From an uncultured Rhodospirillales bacterium (GTDB taxonomy: Bacteria > Pseudomonadota > Alphaproteobacteria > Rhodospirillales > 2-02-FULL-58-16): a stretch of DNA of 8,586 nucleotides. A program made the position numbers and the translations under genes. The stretch is taken from NCBI GenBank assembly GCA_913053795.1, contig CAJXGZ010000089.1, forward strand, positions 1-8,586, in the 5' to 3' direction. The notes beneath the pieces were generated by a model that did no database searches, was not told the DNA's origin, and saw nothing but the letters and a program-made list of their open reading frames with translations. This document shows, one piece after another, positions 1 to 7,293 of the stretch. The stretch's first letter is position 1, and every line of letters begins with the position of its first letter.

Positions 1-386
1 AAGCGGGGTTCCTGTACGACACAAGCTCGCCGACCGCGGACTATCAGCGCAATAATGAGTCCTCCAATAACGGGTGCTGCACGCTATTTCCCTTCATGTC
101 CGACGGATTAATGGTTTTGCCGATCACCCTTCCACAGGATGCGGCTTATTTTTCGCTTGGTAAATCGCCAAGCGCCTATTGGGACTATATTTTCGAGCTA
201 ATCCAGACAATTAAATTATGGAACGGCTTGGCTGTCGTTTCCACCCACATTCAACCTCATCATTCAGCCAGCAATGAGATGTTGAAAGGGTATGGGACTT
301 TATTGGAGAAACTTTCCCATGATGAAGAGGCTTGGTTCGCATTGCCTAGAGACATCGTTGGACAGGCCATAAGCAACTATAAATAA
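1..386 (+). CDS. Polysaccharide deacetylase (NodB/CE4-like) family protein, C-terminal part
   Basis: The reading frame is open from position 3 to the TAA at 384-386, giving 127 residues of a protein that starts upstream of the window. The first visible residues (GFLYDTSSPTADYQ) and the following stretch with CTLFPF, then LPITLPQD and YFSLG, match the second half of NodB-homology deacetylases, which typically carry a 'GYxYDSS...CTxFPF...LPxTLPQDxxLF' pattern. A His-containing segment (VVSTHIQPHH) sits where the family has its late conserved His, and the tail (LSHDEEAWFALPRDI) is also characteristic. Family members remove N- or O-acetyl groups from polysaccharide or lipid-linked sugars using a metal site; those N-terminal Asp/His ligands lie outside the window, so activity cannot be judged. 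The stop is 6 bp before the YfhO-like gene, so the two are probably co-transcribed. Base composition (about 47% G+C) is lower than in downstream genes. Confidence 0.82.
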   Translation, partial: AGFLYDTSSPTADYQRNNESSNNGCCTLFPFMSDGLMVLPITLPQDAAYFSLGKSPSAYWDYIFELIQTIKLWNGLAVVSTHIQPHHSASNEMLKGYGTLLEKLSHDEEAWFALPRDIVGQAISNYK

Positions 387-392
387 ACATTA

Positions 393-2489
393 ATGTACAA
401 CAGCAATATATTAGTAATAATTTCTTCAATATCTGTAATTACAGTTATTCCGTATTATTATTTGTTTAGCTTAAAAAGATTTAATGTTACGCAAAATATG
501 CATGTCCGGCTTTTCTTTTTCATTTGGGCGGCTGTTTTCCTCTTTGAGTATTACGTCTTCGGCCCCTATTCGTTTGTTGAGATAAGTCATGAGGGCAACC
601 TTAATGTTGCGATGAATCATTATCTGTCCCATGGATACGACGGTGGCCGCTTCACCCACCAGTTAGGCGGCGGGCAGGATGTTTATTCCATGCTGGCGGG
701 AATGCAGTACTTCAATCCGGAATTGCTGCTGGCGTATGTCCTTCCCACTTGGATGGTCATCCTGGCCCACAAGCTGCTCATTGCGGCGTTGGGCTTTTGG
801 GGCGCTTATCTGCTGGCGCGCAAGACGGCGCCGGACAACCGGGCCGTCGCCGTGGCGCTGGCCGCGCTGTTTCCGGTGTCCCACCAATATCTGCTGAATT
901 TCAGCACCAACTGGGGGCCAGGGTTCGCGGCGCTGCCTTTGGCCGTTTACGCCTGCGTCGCCTGTTCGCGGGACAAGCATTTTTACCGCTGGATATTGCT
1001 GGCGGGACTGATCTTGGCGGCGGCCGACCCCGTGCACGTCTTTCCGCCCCTGGCCATGGCCGTCATTGGCTACGCCATACTGGTCAAGGACGTTGACCTG
1101 AAAAGGGTGGTGATCGGATTTAGCGTTTTTGTCTTATTATCGCTCCTTTCCTGGCACGAGTTTCTTTACGCCAATGTTCTTGGCGCCGGGGATACGGGGC
1201 GGGGAGTTTACACCTCAAGCAATTTCGCCAAGGAGCTGGCGAAAGCGGTTGATTATCTTTTTCGAAACTGGGTCTCCACGTCATTGTATGTTGCGGGCGC
1301 AATAATATTGGCGGTTCGCAAGGATAGCCTGGCGCTGCGCGCCTTGATCGTTCTCGCCTTGCTTATTTTGGTTTATGCCGTGGCCCAAACGTTTCCCTGG
1401 GACCGTGTCGGGCTGTCGTTCGTCAACAAGGTCAGCCACTATTATATGCTGATCGCCATAACCACGCTTTTCATTCCTGTCGCGGCGAAGGCCCTTGCGG
1501 GGTTTGAAGGCCGGGGGCGCCTATTCATTTTGCGCCCGGAAATCGCCGTGCTCGCCATGGCCCTTTCAATTTTAACCTGGAATAAGTTCATGAATTTCGG
1601 CCTGTTCGCCTGGTTCGGCGGGCAGAGCGCTTATTTCAACTATGAGACCCTGAAAAATCCACAATGGCGCCCGGATCGCAATTACCGGGTCATCACCTTG
1701 TTTGAAACGCCGCCTTCAAATGTGACGGCGGGCTTTTACGGCTTCGATTCCTTCGACGGCGCCACCAACCTCAGAAGCAAGGCCTGGGATAGCTATTGGT
1801 TCGATATCATGTACAGGGACCCAAGCCATATCCTCACCACCCGAACCGGCATTAAATGGGGGCTCTGGAACGGCGAGTCCTATGACATCAATAAGCACGT
1901 GCGCCTGGATCTGCTGCAAATCGCCAATGTCCGCTATCTTTTCAGCGCCCTGCCTTTGGCGGGAGAGGGGGTCAAGCTCATTTCGGATTCAAAACGCGAG
2001 GATTGGGCCAAGGTCCGCCCTGGTTTTTTCGATGGGCTTCCTGCATTTTTAGCTTATCGATTCAAACGGATTTTCGATCCCGGCAAGCTTTATGTCTATG
2101 AACTGCCCGTCCCCCTTGCGCGGGTTTTCGCGGCGAAAGAGGTGGTTTACGGCAACAAGGCGCCGTTCGCCGAAACCGCCCTGACCGGCGCCGCCGTTGT
2201 CGGCAAACTGTATAAAGCGGATTTCGCCGAGCTTGGAAAACTTACCGTGTCCGCCTTTAAAAAAGTTGTCGACGGTTTCGACGTTGCCGTCCAGGCGCCC
2301 AAGGGCGGCGCGCTGGTGGTGAACAATGTCTTTTCCAAGTTCTGGGAGGCGACCGCCGGCGGAAAAATCTTGAAAGTCGTTCCGGCCAACCTCATTCACA
2401 TGGCGGTGGCGGTTCCGCCGGGGGCCAAAAACATCAAGGTGCGCTACCGCCGTCCGCTATTGCGCGAAAAATTAGGTTTTAGGTCATGA
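393..2489 (+). CDS. YfhO-like polytopic membrane protein, probable GT-C-type glycosyltransferase
   Basis: This is a 698-residue integral membrane protein. Hydrophobic segments run through residues 4-405 (roughly 4-24, 38-58, 110-142, 150-168, 176-192, 198-230, 238-260, 296-331, 349-370 and 383-405), about 10-12 helices. A largely soluble, probably extracytoplasmic region fills the rest. Three features recall the YfhO family: LDLLQIANVRYLFS (505-518) resembles its 'LLdllnvkYil' motif, PLARVFAAKEV (574-584) resembles its 'PRaf.v' segment, and the tail from about 638 has the 'hr.V.VPaG...v...Y.P' pattern. YfhO proteins are thought to add sugars from polyprenyl-phosphate donors to surface glycans outside the membrane; that role is inferred here. 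The usual final C-terminal helix is absent. No clear Shine-Dalgarno precedes ATG 393; it lies 6 bp after the deacetylase stop, so coupling is likely. The first 230 bp or so are markedly AT-rich. The gene overlaps the next by 4 bp. Confidence 0.72.
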   Translation: MYNSNILVIISSISVITVIPYYYLFSLKRFNVTQNMHVRLFFFIWAAVFLFEYYVFGPYSFVEISHEGNLNVAMNHYLSHGYDGGRFTHQLGGGQDVYSMLAGMQYFNPELLLAYVLPTWMVILAHKLLIAALGFWGAYLLARKTAPDNRAVAVALAALFPVSHQYLLNFSTNWGPGFAALPLAVYACVACSRDKHFYRWILLAGLILAAADPVHVFPPLAMAVIGYAILVKDVDLKRVVIGFSVFVLLSLLSWHEFLYANVLGAGDTGRGVYTSSNFAKELAKAVDYLFRNWVSTSLYVAGAIILAVRKDSLALRALIVLALLILVYAVAQTFPWDRVGLSFVNKVSHYYMLIAITTLFIPVAAKALAGFEGRGRLFILRPEIAVLAMALSILTWNKFMNFGLFAWFGGQSAYFNYETLKNPQWRPDRNYRVITLFETPPSNVTAGFYGFDSFDGATNLRSKAWDSYWFDIMYRDPSHILTTRTGIKWGLWNGESYDINKHVRLDLLQIANVRYLFSALPLAGEGVKLISDSKREDWAKVRPGFFDGLPAFLAYRFKRIFDPGKLYVYELPVPLARVFAAKEVVYGNKAPFAETALTGAAVVGKLYKADFAELGKLTVSAFKKVVDGFDVAVQAPKGGALVVNNVFSKFWEATAGGKILKVVPANLIHMAVAVPPGAKNIKVRYRRPLLREKLGFRS

Positions 2490-3544
2490 AGCAAAAACTC
2501 ATCAATCTCGGCCTCATGCTGGCGTCGTTGTATTTCAGCCTCTTCGTTGTTGACGTGGCGTTATTTTATTTGTTCGTCCAGGACCAATATGAGTTTGAAG
2601 TCGGCCTTTTCAAGAATGACGACAAAACGCGCTTTGGACTGACGCCTAACTTCAAGGGATTTTTATACAACAGGGCCGGAAAGACGCCCGTATCCATCAA
2701 CAGCCACGGCTATCGAGGGCCGGAATGGAAGCTCGACAGGGACCATGAGTTCATGGTTGTCGGCGACTCGTTCACTTTTGGAATCCCGCTGACCTATGAA
2801 GAAGGCTTTGTCAGCAAGACTCAGAAAAAAGTAGGCGATAAAGCTGAGTTTATTAATTTAGGCGTCCCCGGATATGGCCCGGGTCATATCCTGGAGGTCG
2901 TCAAGCAAAATTGCGCCCTCATTTCGCCAAAGCATGTTTTTTACATGTACTATTTGAATGACACAAAATTCAACAACAAGAAAAATTACTTCACTATCGT
3001 TGACGGATATTTAGCCGCTTACGCCGATAAAGACGGAAGGCCCCGGAGCAGGGAGGAAATCCTCAAAGGGATTCAAAAAGGATATGGATGGAAACTTTGG
3101 GAATCGCTCCGGTTCATTAACATCCGGACATTTTTGAGCGAACGCGGCATTCATCCGCGGCAGTTGCTCGAAAAACGCGTAAAAACTGACATGTCCCGAT
3201 ACATCCAATCAAACAACGACGGCTTTAGCGAGGAACTCACGCAACGCGGCGCGCGCGATATTTTGGAAATGAAGGCCGTTTCACAAAAGTGCGGCGCCAA
3301 TTTCACCATGGTGATCCTCACCACCCATGCGGAGGCGTTTTACGGCGTCATCGAACCGGCCACCGAGCGCCTGCTGGGGACGCTGGGGAATGCCGTTGAA
3401 ATCATCGATATTCGGAAATTCGCCCGGAAGGGCGTGAATCTCACGCAATGGTATGACGGCCATTACGGTCCCGACGGAACCGACCTGGTGAGCAATGTTC
3501 TGTCCGGGTACGTCCTGGGGCGCTATCCGGAATTACGGAATTAG
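2486..3544 (+). CDS. Membrane-anchored SGNH/GDSL hydrolase-like protein
   Basis: The protein has 352 residues. One hydrophobic helix at about residues 8-30 probably anchors it, with the rest in the periplasm. The SGNH blocks are visible in order: GDSFTFG (93-99) with candidate nucleophile Ser95; NLGVPGYG (124-131) with an oxyanion-hole Gly; YLNDT (156-160) with Asn158; and YDGHYGPDG (323-331) with Asp324 and His326. All likely catalytic residues are therefore present. SGNH enzymes are esterases or, in alginate and similar systems (AlgJ/AlgX type), O-acetyltransferases; in a glycan locus, adding or removing O-acyl groups on the polymer is the natural guess, and the sequence does not decide between them. 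The ATG overlaps the stop of the YfhO-like gene (TCATGA), with weak AGG motifs upstream, which suggests translational coupling. The 3' end overlaps the opposite-strand methyltransferase by 12 bp, leaving no space for a terminator. A related N-terminus recurs at 8347. Confidence 0.82.
   Translation: MKQKLINLGLMLASLYFSLFVVDVALFYLFVQDQYEFEVGLFKNDDKTRFGLTPNFKGFLYNRAGKTPVSINSHGYRGPEWKLDRDHEFMVVGDSFTFGIPLTYEEGFVSKTQKKVGDKAEFINLGVPGYGPGHILEVVKQNCALISPKHVFYMYYLNDTKFNNKKNYFTIVDGYLAAYADKDGRPRSREEILKGIQKGYGWKLWESLRFINIRTFLSERGIHPRQLLEKRVKTDMSRYIQSNNDGFSEELTQRGARDILEMKAVSQKCGANFTMVILTTHAEAFYGVIEPATERLLGTLGNAVEIIDIRKFARKGVNLTQWYDGHYGPDGTDLVSNVLSGYVLGRYPELRN
3528..3543. repeat. Perfect 8-bp tandem duplication at convergent gene ends
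   Basis: The octamer CGGAATTA occurs twice back to back. It spans the last codons of the SGNH-like gene (stop TAG at 3542-3544) and contains the stop of the opposite-strand methyltransferase (TAA, plus-strand 3533-3535). The two stops thus lie in adjacent repeat units. It may be a replication-slippage scar, or chance. Confidence 0.6.
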
Positions 3545-4498
3545 CTTGTTGAACCGCCCCTCGGTCAGGCCGGCGCTGTAGGTGTTGCGGTCTGGATTAC
3601 GCAAGTCGTAAACCTTGCGCCTTTGCTGGAAACGCTTAAGAAGCTTGTCCTTGCAGTCCGCCTCCCGGGCGCCGTCATTATGGCAAACGGCCTGGGCCAG
3701 GTTTAGCGCCTCGGGGGCCAACTCGGCCAATTGATGGCGATGGGTCAGCCAGTCGTTGACGTAAAGCGTACGGTCTAACTCGGTGGGCGGCAGCATTTGG
3801 GGCAAGCGCCCTTCGGGATCACGGACCAGGATATTGACGCCGTTGAGCCAGCCGCTTTCCCATTTTTTCAGGGTTTCCGGGTCCATGTTGGCGGGGTGGT
3901 CCGGGCTGTAGGCCTCGAACGCCATTTTGTAATCGGCGTGGGCAGCCAGGAAATCACGGGTGGATTGGCGCACGAAGGCGTAGTTGGCGTCGTCGATGAT
4001 TACAACCGCGTTGTCATGAAGATAAGGCTGGGCCAGCATCAGGGCGATAAACTGGCTTCGGTAATCATGGGCGCCGTCAACGAAGTAAACGCCGATCTTG
4101 CGGCCCCCAAGGCGGCCGTCAAGGCTTTCCAGGGCGGCCTCGAAGTCCTGATTGATGAGGGTCGCGTTGTTGACGCCCAGCTTGGCGGTGCGCGCCCGGA
4201 CGACGCCGAGGTTTTCGCCTTCGGGGTCCAGGATGGAGAAATTATCGATGCCGAAACAGGGAAAGTCGGGAAAGTTAAGGGCCACGGAAAGCAGGGTCAG
4301 ACCTTGAAACACGCCGATTTCCACATAACAAGCTTCTTGGCAAGCTTCTGGGTCCGTGGCGAACAAGGCCGTCAGGCGCTGCAACGCGCCGACCGTTTTG
4401 CTGCCGGAAAGTCCATCGAGCACATCGCCGCCCTTGTCGGACAGGGGCCCGGAGCGGTCCGCCTCGCGGATGCTGTCGAGAACTTCCTCAAGAAACAT
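3533..4498 (-). CDS. Class I SAM-dependent methyltransferase (Methyltransf_24-like)
   Basis: A 321-residue protein with a Rossmann-type methyltransferase core at about 55-190. Visible motifs are YVEIGVFQG (58-66, motif I for SAM binding), the acidic FGIDNF (82-87) that would contact the SAM ribose, NQDF (116-119), YFVDGAHDY (138-146) and VVIIDD (165-170). The last two fit the 'iDgaH...fDD' pattern of Methyltransf_24 proteins, common in polysaccharide and natural-product loci. It probably O-methylates a sugar or lipid-linked intermediate; the substrate is unknown. About 120 residues follow the core, including AVCHNDGAREADC (270-282), of unknown role. An in-frame ATG 14 codons upstream (4540) would overlap the divergent gene's start, but ATG 4498 has the far better ribosome site, so it was chosen. 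This is the only minus-strand gene here, convergent with the SGNH-like gene (12 bp overlap) and divergent from the GT-B gene (40 bp between starts). Confidence 0.85.
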   Translation of the reverse strand: MFLEEVLDSIREADRSGPLSDKGGDVLDGLSGSKTVGALQRLTALFATDPEACQEACYVEIGVFQGLTLLSVALNFPDFPCFGIDNFSILDPEGENLGVVRARTAKLGVNNATLINQDFEAALESLDGRLGGRKIGVYFVDGAHDYRSQFIALMLAQPYLHDNAVVIIDDANYAFVRQSTRDFLAAHADYKMAFEAYSPDHPANMDPETLKKWESGWLNGVNILVRDPEGRLPQMLPPTELDRTLYVNDWLTHRHQLAELAPEALNLAQAVCHNDGAREADCKDKLLKRFQQRRKVYDLRNPDRNTYSAGLTEGRFNKLIP

Positions 4499-4502
4499 AA
4501 CG

Positions 4503-4511
4503 TCCTCTCCC
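4503..4511 (-). promoter_or_regulatory. Shine-Dalgarno site fixing the methyltransferase start
   Basis: Read on the minus strand, GGGAGAGG ends 5-6 bases before ATG 4498, a near-ideal spacing. The alternative ATG at 4540 has nothing comparable upstream. This supports a 321-residue protein rather than 335. Confidence 0.7.
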
Positions 4512-4538
4512 AATCGGGTGCGGCCGGACTTTAACACC

Positions 4539-6191
4539 ATGCCGCTTTTATTGCATACACCTCATGATCCGCCGGACCGAGGAGCCTATGACCATTGGTT
4601 CGCGACAACGGGGACCGCTGTGCCCCCGGGGGCGTCCCTTGAGCGTGCGAAAAAATTGCCCAAGCTGGAAATCCGCCTGGAAGAGGCGTTCAAGGACTGC
4701 CGCGAGTTGTGGTGGCGGCTGGGGCGTGAAATGGGGGCGGCGCCGACGGCTCAATTCGCCCAAACTCCCACCGCCGCGGCTTTCGGCTCGGATTTCGGGC
4801 TGATGCTGGCCTGGTCGCGCTTGGCCGAGGAAATGGCGGCGGGCGAAGACGTTTGCCTTGCGGTCTGTTCCGATCCCTGGTTGTTTCGCCATTTGGCCGG
4901 GCTGCCTGGGGTCAAGGCGGGGCGCTCCCCGAGGCTCTGGACTCGGGCGTTGTTATTGCGCTTGCGGGGTCTCCTGGCCAGAGGCAAGACGGCCCTGAAG
5001 GCGGCGCTGGCGTCATGGCGCTTAAAAAGCCTCAAAAAGGCCCATGCCCAAGGCGGCTACGTTTTGCTGGTCTACGGCCATCCGCGCAGCGACGCTAAGG
5101 GATATGACGACTATTTTGGCTCTTTAATGAAGGACATGCCGCGCCTCAAGCGCCTGTTGCACACCGATTGCGCGGCGGCGCGGGCGCTCGAGTTGTCCGC
5201 CGACGGCAGGACCGCCAGCCTTCACGCCTGGGGAAACCCATTTTTCGCCTTGAGCCTGCCGTTCACGGCATGGCGGCCGGGACGCGTCCACACCCATGGC
5301 TCCCACGCTTGGCTGGTGCGGCGCGCGGCGGCGCGGGAAAACAGCGGCGGCGGCCCGGCCATGAACCGCTGGCAGCATCACTGCCAGAAGAGATGGCTGG
5401 CCCGCGTGCGGCCGTCACGGGTGGCTTGGCCCTGGGAAAACCACGGCTGGGAGCGGGCCTTTTGCCGCGCCGCGCGAAAACAGGGGGTTCCGACCCTGGG
5501 TTATCAGCATACGGTGATCGGGCCGTTCCAGATCAACTATTCCACCGCCGCCAATTGGGACGGCCTGGACAGTATCCCGGACTTGGTGGTCAGCAACGGC
5601 CCGGCCTATCTGGACGAGCTGGAGGCCTGGGGCGTTCCCCTTAAGCGCCTGGTCATTGGCGGGGCGTTGCGCTTCAAGCCCTTCGAAAAAAGCCTTTATG
5701 ACGGCCAAGGGCCGGTGTTCGTCCCCTTGTCGGCGATCCCTCAGGCGGCGAAGGCGCAAGTGAAGGCGGCCCGCGCCCTCGCCGCTACGGGGCGCAAGAC
5801 GCTGGTCAAGGAGCACCCCATGTATCCGCTGGATTTCGAGGAAATACCCAACCTCACGCGCACCAAGACGCCGCTTCAGGAACAATCGGGCTTGTCGGCG
5901 GTGCTTTACAGCACCGGAACGTCGGGGCTGGAGGCGCTGCTGGCGGGCCTGCCCGCCTTCCGGCTGATGCTGGAGGACCGCATCGCCATCGACGTCCTGC
6001 CCGCCCAGGTGGCGGCGGAAAGCGTCACCCTGGACACCGTTATCCAAGCCCTGAACGCCCCGGCCCGGAGCCGACAATTGAAATGGGAGCGCGTTCTCGC
6101 CCATCCGGACATGGACCTCTGGCGCCGCCTGCTGTCAAATGTTATGCAGACGGAAAATGAAAGTAAACAACTTGACCCAACCCCCCATTAA
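4539..6191 (+). CDS. GT-B-like surface carbohydrate biosynthesis protein (probable glycosyltransferase)
   Basis: A 550-residue protein with no evident signal peptide or membrane helix, so probably cytoplasmic. The N-terminal third is helical and charged. The recognisable part starts near residue 173 (YVLLVYGHPR). It continues with WPWENHGWERAF (297-308), GYQHTVIGPF (321-330), VKEHPMYP (423-430) and YSTGTSGLEALLAGLP (457-472). The last two resemble the nucleotide-sugar site of GT-B fold enzymes such as capsule glycosyltransferases and UDP-GlcNAc 2-epimerases ('KxHP' and 'TSGxEAxxxGxP', with Glu465 possibly binding ribose). The 'WENxxWE...GxQH' pattern recalls, from memory, TIGR04326-type surface carbohydrate proteins of leptospiral O-antigen loci; that match is unverified. 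The frame stays open upstream to 4356, but that part is antisense to the methyltransferase and low-complexity, so ATG 4539 was chosen despite a weak ribosome site. The 3' end overlaps the next gene by 35 bp. It is among the most GC-rich genes here. Confidence 0.68.
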   Translation: MPLLLHTPHDPPDRGAYDHWFATTGTAVPPGASLERAKKLPKLEIRLEEAFKDCRELWWRLGREMGAAPTAQFAQTPTAAAFGSDFGLMLAWSRLAEEMAAGEDVCLAVCSDPWLFRHLAGLPGVKAGRSPRLWTRALLLRLRGLLARGKTALKAALASWRLKSLKKAHAQGGYVLLVYGHPRSDAKGYDDYFGSLMKDMPRLKRLLHTDCAAARALELSADGRTASLHAWGNPFFALSLPFTAWRPGRVHTHGSHAWLVRRAAARENSGGGPAMNRWQHHCQKRWLARVRPSRVAWPWENHGWERAFCRAARKQGVPTLGYQHTVIGPFQINYSTAANWDGLDSIPDLVVSNGPAYLDELEAWGVPLKRLVIGGALRFKPFEKSLYDGQGPVFVPLSAIPQAAKAQVKAARALAATGRKTLVKEHPMYPLDFEEIPNLTRTKTPLQEQSGLSAVLYSTGTSGLEALLAGLPAFRLMLEDRIAIDVLPAQVAAESVTLDTVIQALNAPARSRQLKWERVLAHPDMDLWRRLLSNVMQTENESKQLDPTPH

Positions 6192-7293
6192 CGTCGCCCT
6201 TATCGGCTGCGGCCGCATCGCCGGGCGCCATTGCCGCGCCATCGCCTCCCTGGAAGGGGTCGAGCTGGCCGCCGTGTGCGATCTGGACGAGGAAAAGGGG
6301 CGCGCCTACGCGGACGAATTCGGCGTTCCCTGTTTCACCAACTACCACCGGATGTTCAAGGACGTCCCGGAGATCGACGCCGCCGCCGTTATCACCCCAT
6401 CGGGCATGCATTTTGAACACGGCATGGAGATCATGGAGCTTTACGCCAAGCACCTCATCATGGAAAAGCCCACCTTCATGCGCCCCGGGCAGCTTGATCA
6501 GGCTTACGCCGCCGCCGACCGTTTGGGGCTCAACATCTTTCCGGTGTTCCAGAACCGCTACAACAAGGCGGTGCGCCGCGTCAAGCAGGCCCTGGACAGC
6601 GGAGAACTGGGCGATATCCGCATCGTTTCCGTGCGCGTCCGTTGGTGTCGGCCGCAGCGCTATTACGACATGGCGCCGTGGCGGGGGACCTTCTCTCACG
6701 ACGGCGGGGCGCTGAGCAACCAGGGGATTCACCATGTGGATCTTCTGCGCCATCTGGGCGGCGAGGTTAAGCGGGTCAACGCCGTCATGCGCACCCTTGG
6801 CGCGGACATCGAGGTGGAGGACACGGTGGTCGCCACCCTGGTCTATGAATCCGGCGCCGTCGGCAATGTGGAGGTCACCACGGCGGCCCGGCCCGACGAT
6901 TTCGAGGCCTCTTTAAGCATCGTCGGCTCCAAGGGTCTGGCCCAGATCGGCGGAATCGCCGTCAACGAGCTGCAAACCTTCACCCCCGATGCGCAAGCTT
7001 GCGCCGCCAACAGCGAGGATTTCGTCGGCGTCAAGGGCCTCGGCGCCGTCTACGGCTTCGGCCACACGGAAATGTATCGGGACATGATCGCCTTTTTCGG
7101 CAAGGGAGTCCCCTATCCGGTGGACCGCCATGACTGCCTCGGCACCTTGAAGCTGTTGCACGCCTTTTACCGCTCCGATGAGTCGGGAGATTGGGCGGAG
7201 GTGGACAGCCCCCAACAATCCAGCCGCTTAGGATCCGCCAACGACGGCGTATCAAAGCTTTACCGGACGCCCCCCCCAGGACCTAAAACATGA
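6157..7293 (+). CDS. Gfo/Idh/MocA oxidoreductase, WlbA/WbpB-like (UDP-N-acetylglucosaminuronate 3-dehydrogenase-like)
   Basis: A 378-residue NAD(P)-dependent sugar dehydrogenase. The Rossmann motif is IGCGRIAGRH (16-25) and the family Lys is in MEKP (102-105, Lys104). The C-terminal domain carries QNRYN (132-136), RPQRYYD (165-171), WRGT, DGGALSNQGIHHVDLL (182-197, His192 in the catalytic His position), IEVEDT (218-223) and GGIAVNE (265-271). This string closely follows WlbA/WbpB, which oxidises UDP-N-acetylglucosaminuronic acid at C3 on the way to diacetamido-uronic acids in O-antigens. The partner genes (UDP-GlcNAc dehydrogenase, aminotransferase, acetyltransferase) are not in the window, so the exact substrate is unproven. 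ATG 6157 was preferred to ATG 6139: it has an upstream CGGA, although close, gives a more typical N-terminus and shortens the overlap with the GT-B gene to 35 bp; the choice is uncertain. A C8 run lies 13 bp before the 4-bp overlap with the next gene. Confidence 0.85.
   Translation: MKVNNLTQPPINVALIGCGRIAGRHCRAIASLEGVELAAVCDLDEEKGRAYADEFGVPCFTNYHRMFKDVPEIDAAAVITPSGMHFEHGMEIMELYAKHLIMEKPTFMRPGQLDQAYAAADRLGLNIFPVFQNRYNKAVRRVKQALDSGELGDIRIVSVRVRWCRPQRYYDMAPWRGTFSHDGGALSNQGIHHVDLLRHLGGEVKRVNAVMRTLGADIEVEDTVVATLVYESGAVGNVEVTTAARPDDFEASLSIVGSKGLAQIGGIAVNELQTFTPDAQACAANSEDFVGVKGLGAVYGFGHTEMYRDMIAFFGKGVPYPVDRHDCLGTLKLLHAFYRSDESGDWAEVDSPQQSSRLGSANDGVSKLYRTPPPGPKT
7270..7277. repeat. Homopolymeric C8 tract at the end of the WlbA-like gene
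   Basis: Eight consecutive C bases encode the Pro-Pro-Pro run seven codons from the C-terminus, immediately before the AGGA ribosome site (7278-7281) of the next gene. Such tracts are prone to slippage and to sequencing error. A shift here would alter only the last few residues and the overlap with the downstream start. Confidence 0.6.

Noticed and set aside
358..393. A possible sigma70-type promoter in the AT-rich valley (TGGACA at 359-364, TATAAA at 378-383).
   Set aside because: The spacer is only 13 bases, well short of 16-18, and chance matches are expected in such AT-rich DNA.
3797..4534. A 245-codon plus-strand open frame antisense to the methyltransferase.
   Set aside because: It lies wholly inside a minus-strand gene with strong SAM-binding motifs, has no recognisable domain, and its composition is what a GC-rich antisense frame would give.
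4356..4538. A 61-codon upstream extension of the GT-B-like gene.
   Set aside because: The extension is antisense to the methyltransferase 5' end, is Ser/Arg/Pro-rich and low in complexity, and shows no family pattern; ATG 4539 gives a sensible protein.
4623..4632. A perfect 10-bp palindrome, CCCCCGGGGG, near the start of the GT-B-like gene.
   Set aside because: It is short, within coding sequence and likely by chance in GC-rich DNA; there is no loop or U-tract to suggest a terminator.
5415..6104. A 229-codon minus-strand open frame opposite the GT-B-like gene.
   Set aside because: It is Arg/Gly/Gln-rich with no motif, and the plus-strand frame has clear GT-B signatures through the same bases.
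6142..6753. A 203-codon minus-strand open frame opposite the WlbA-like gene.
   Set aside because: It mirrors a well-conserved dehydrogenase and shows no domain of its own.
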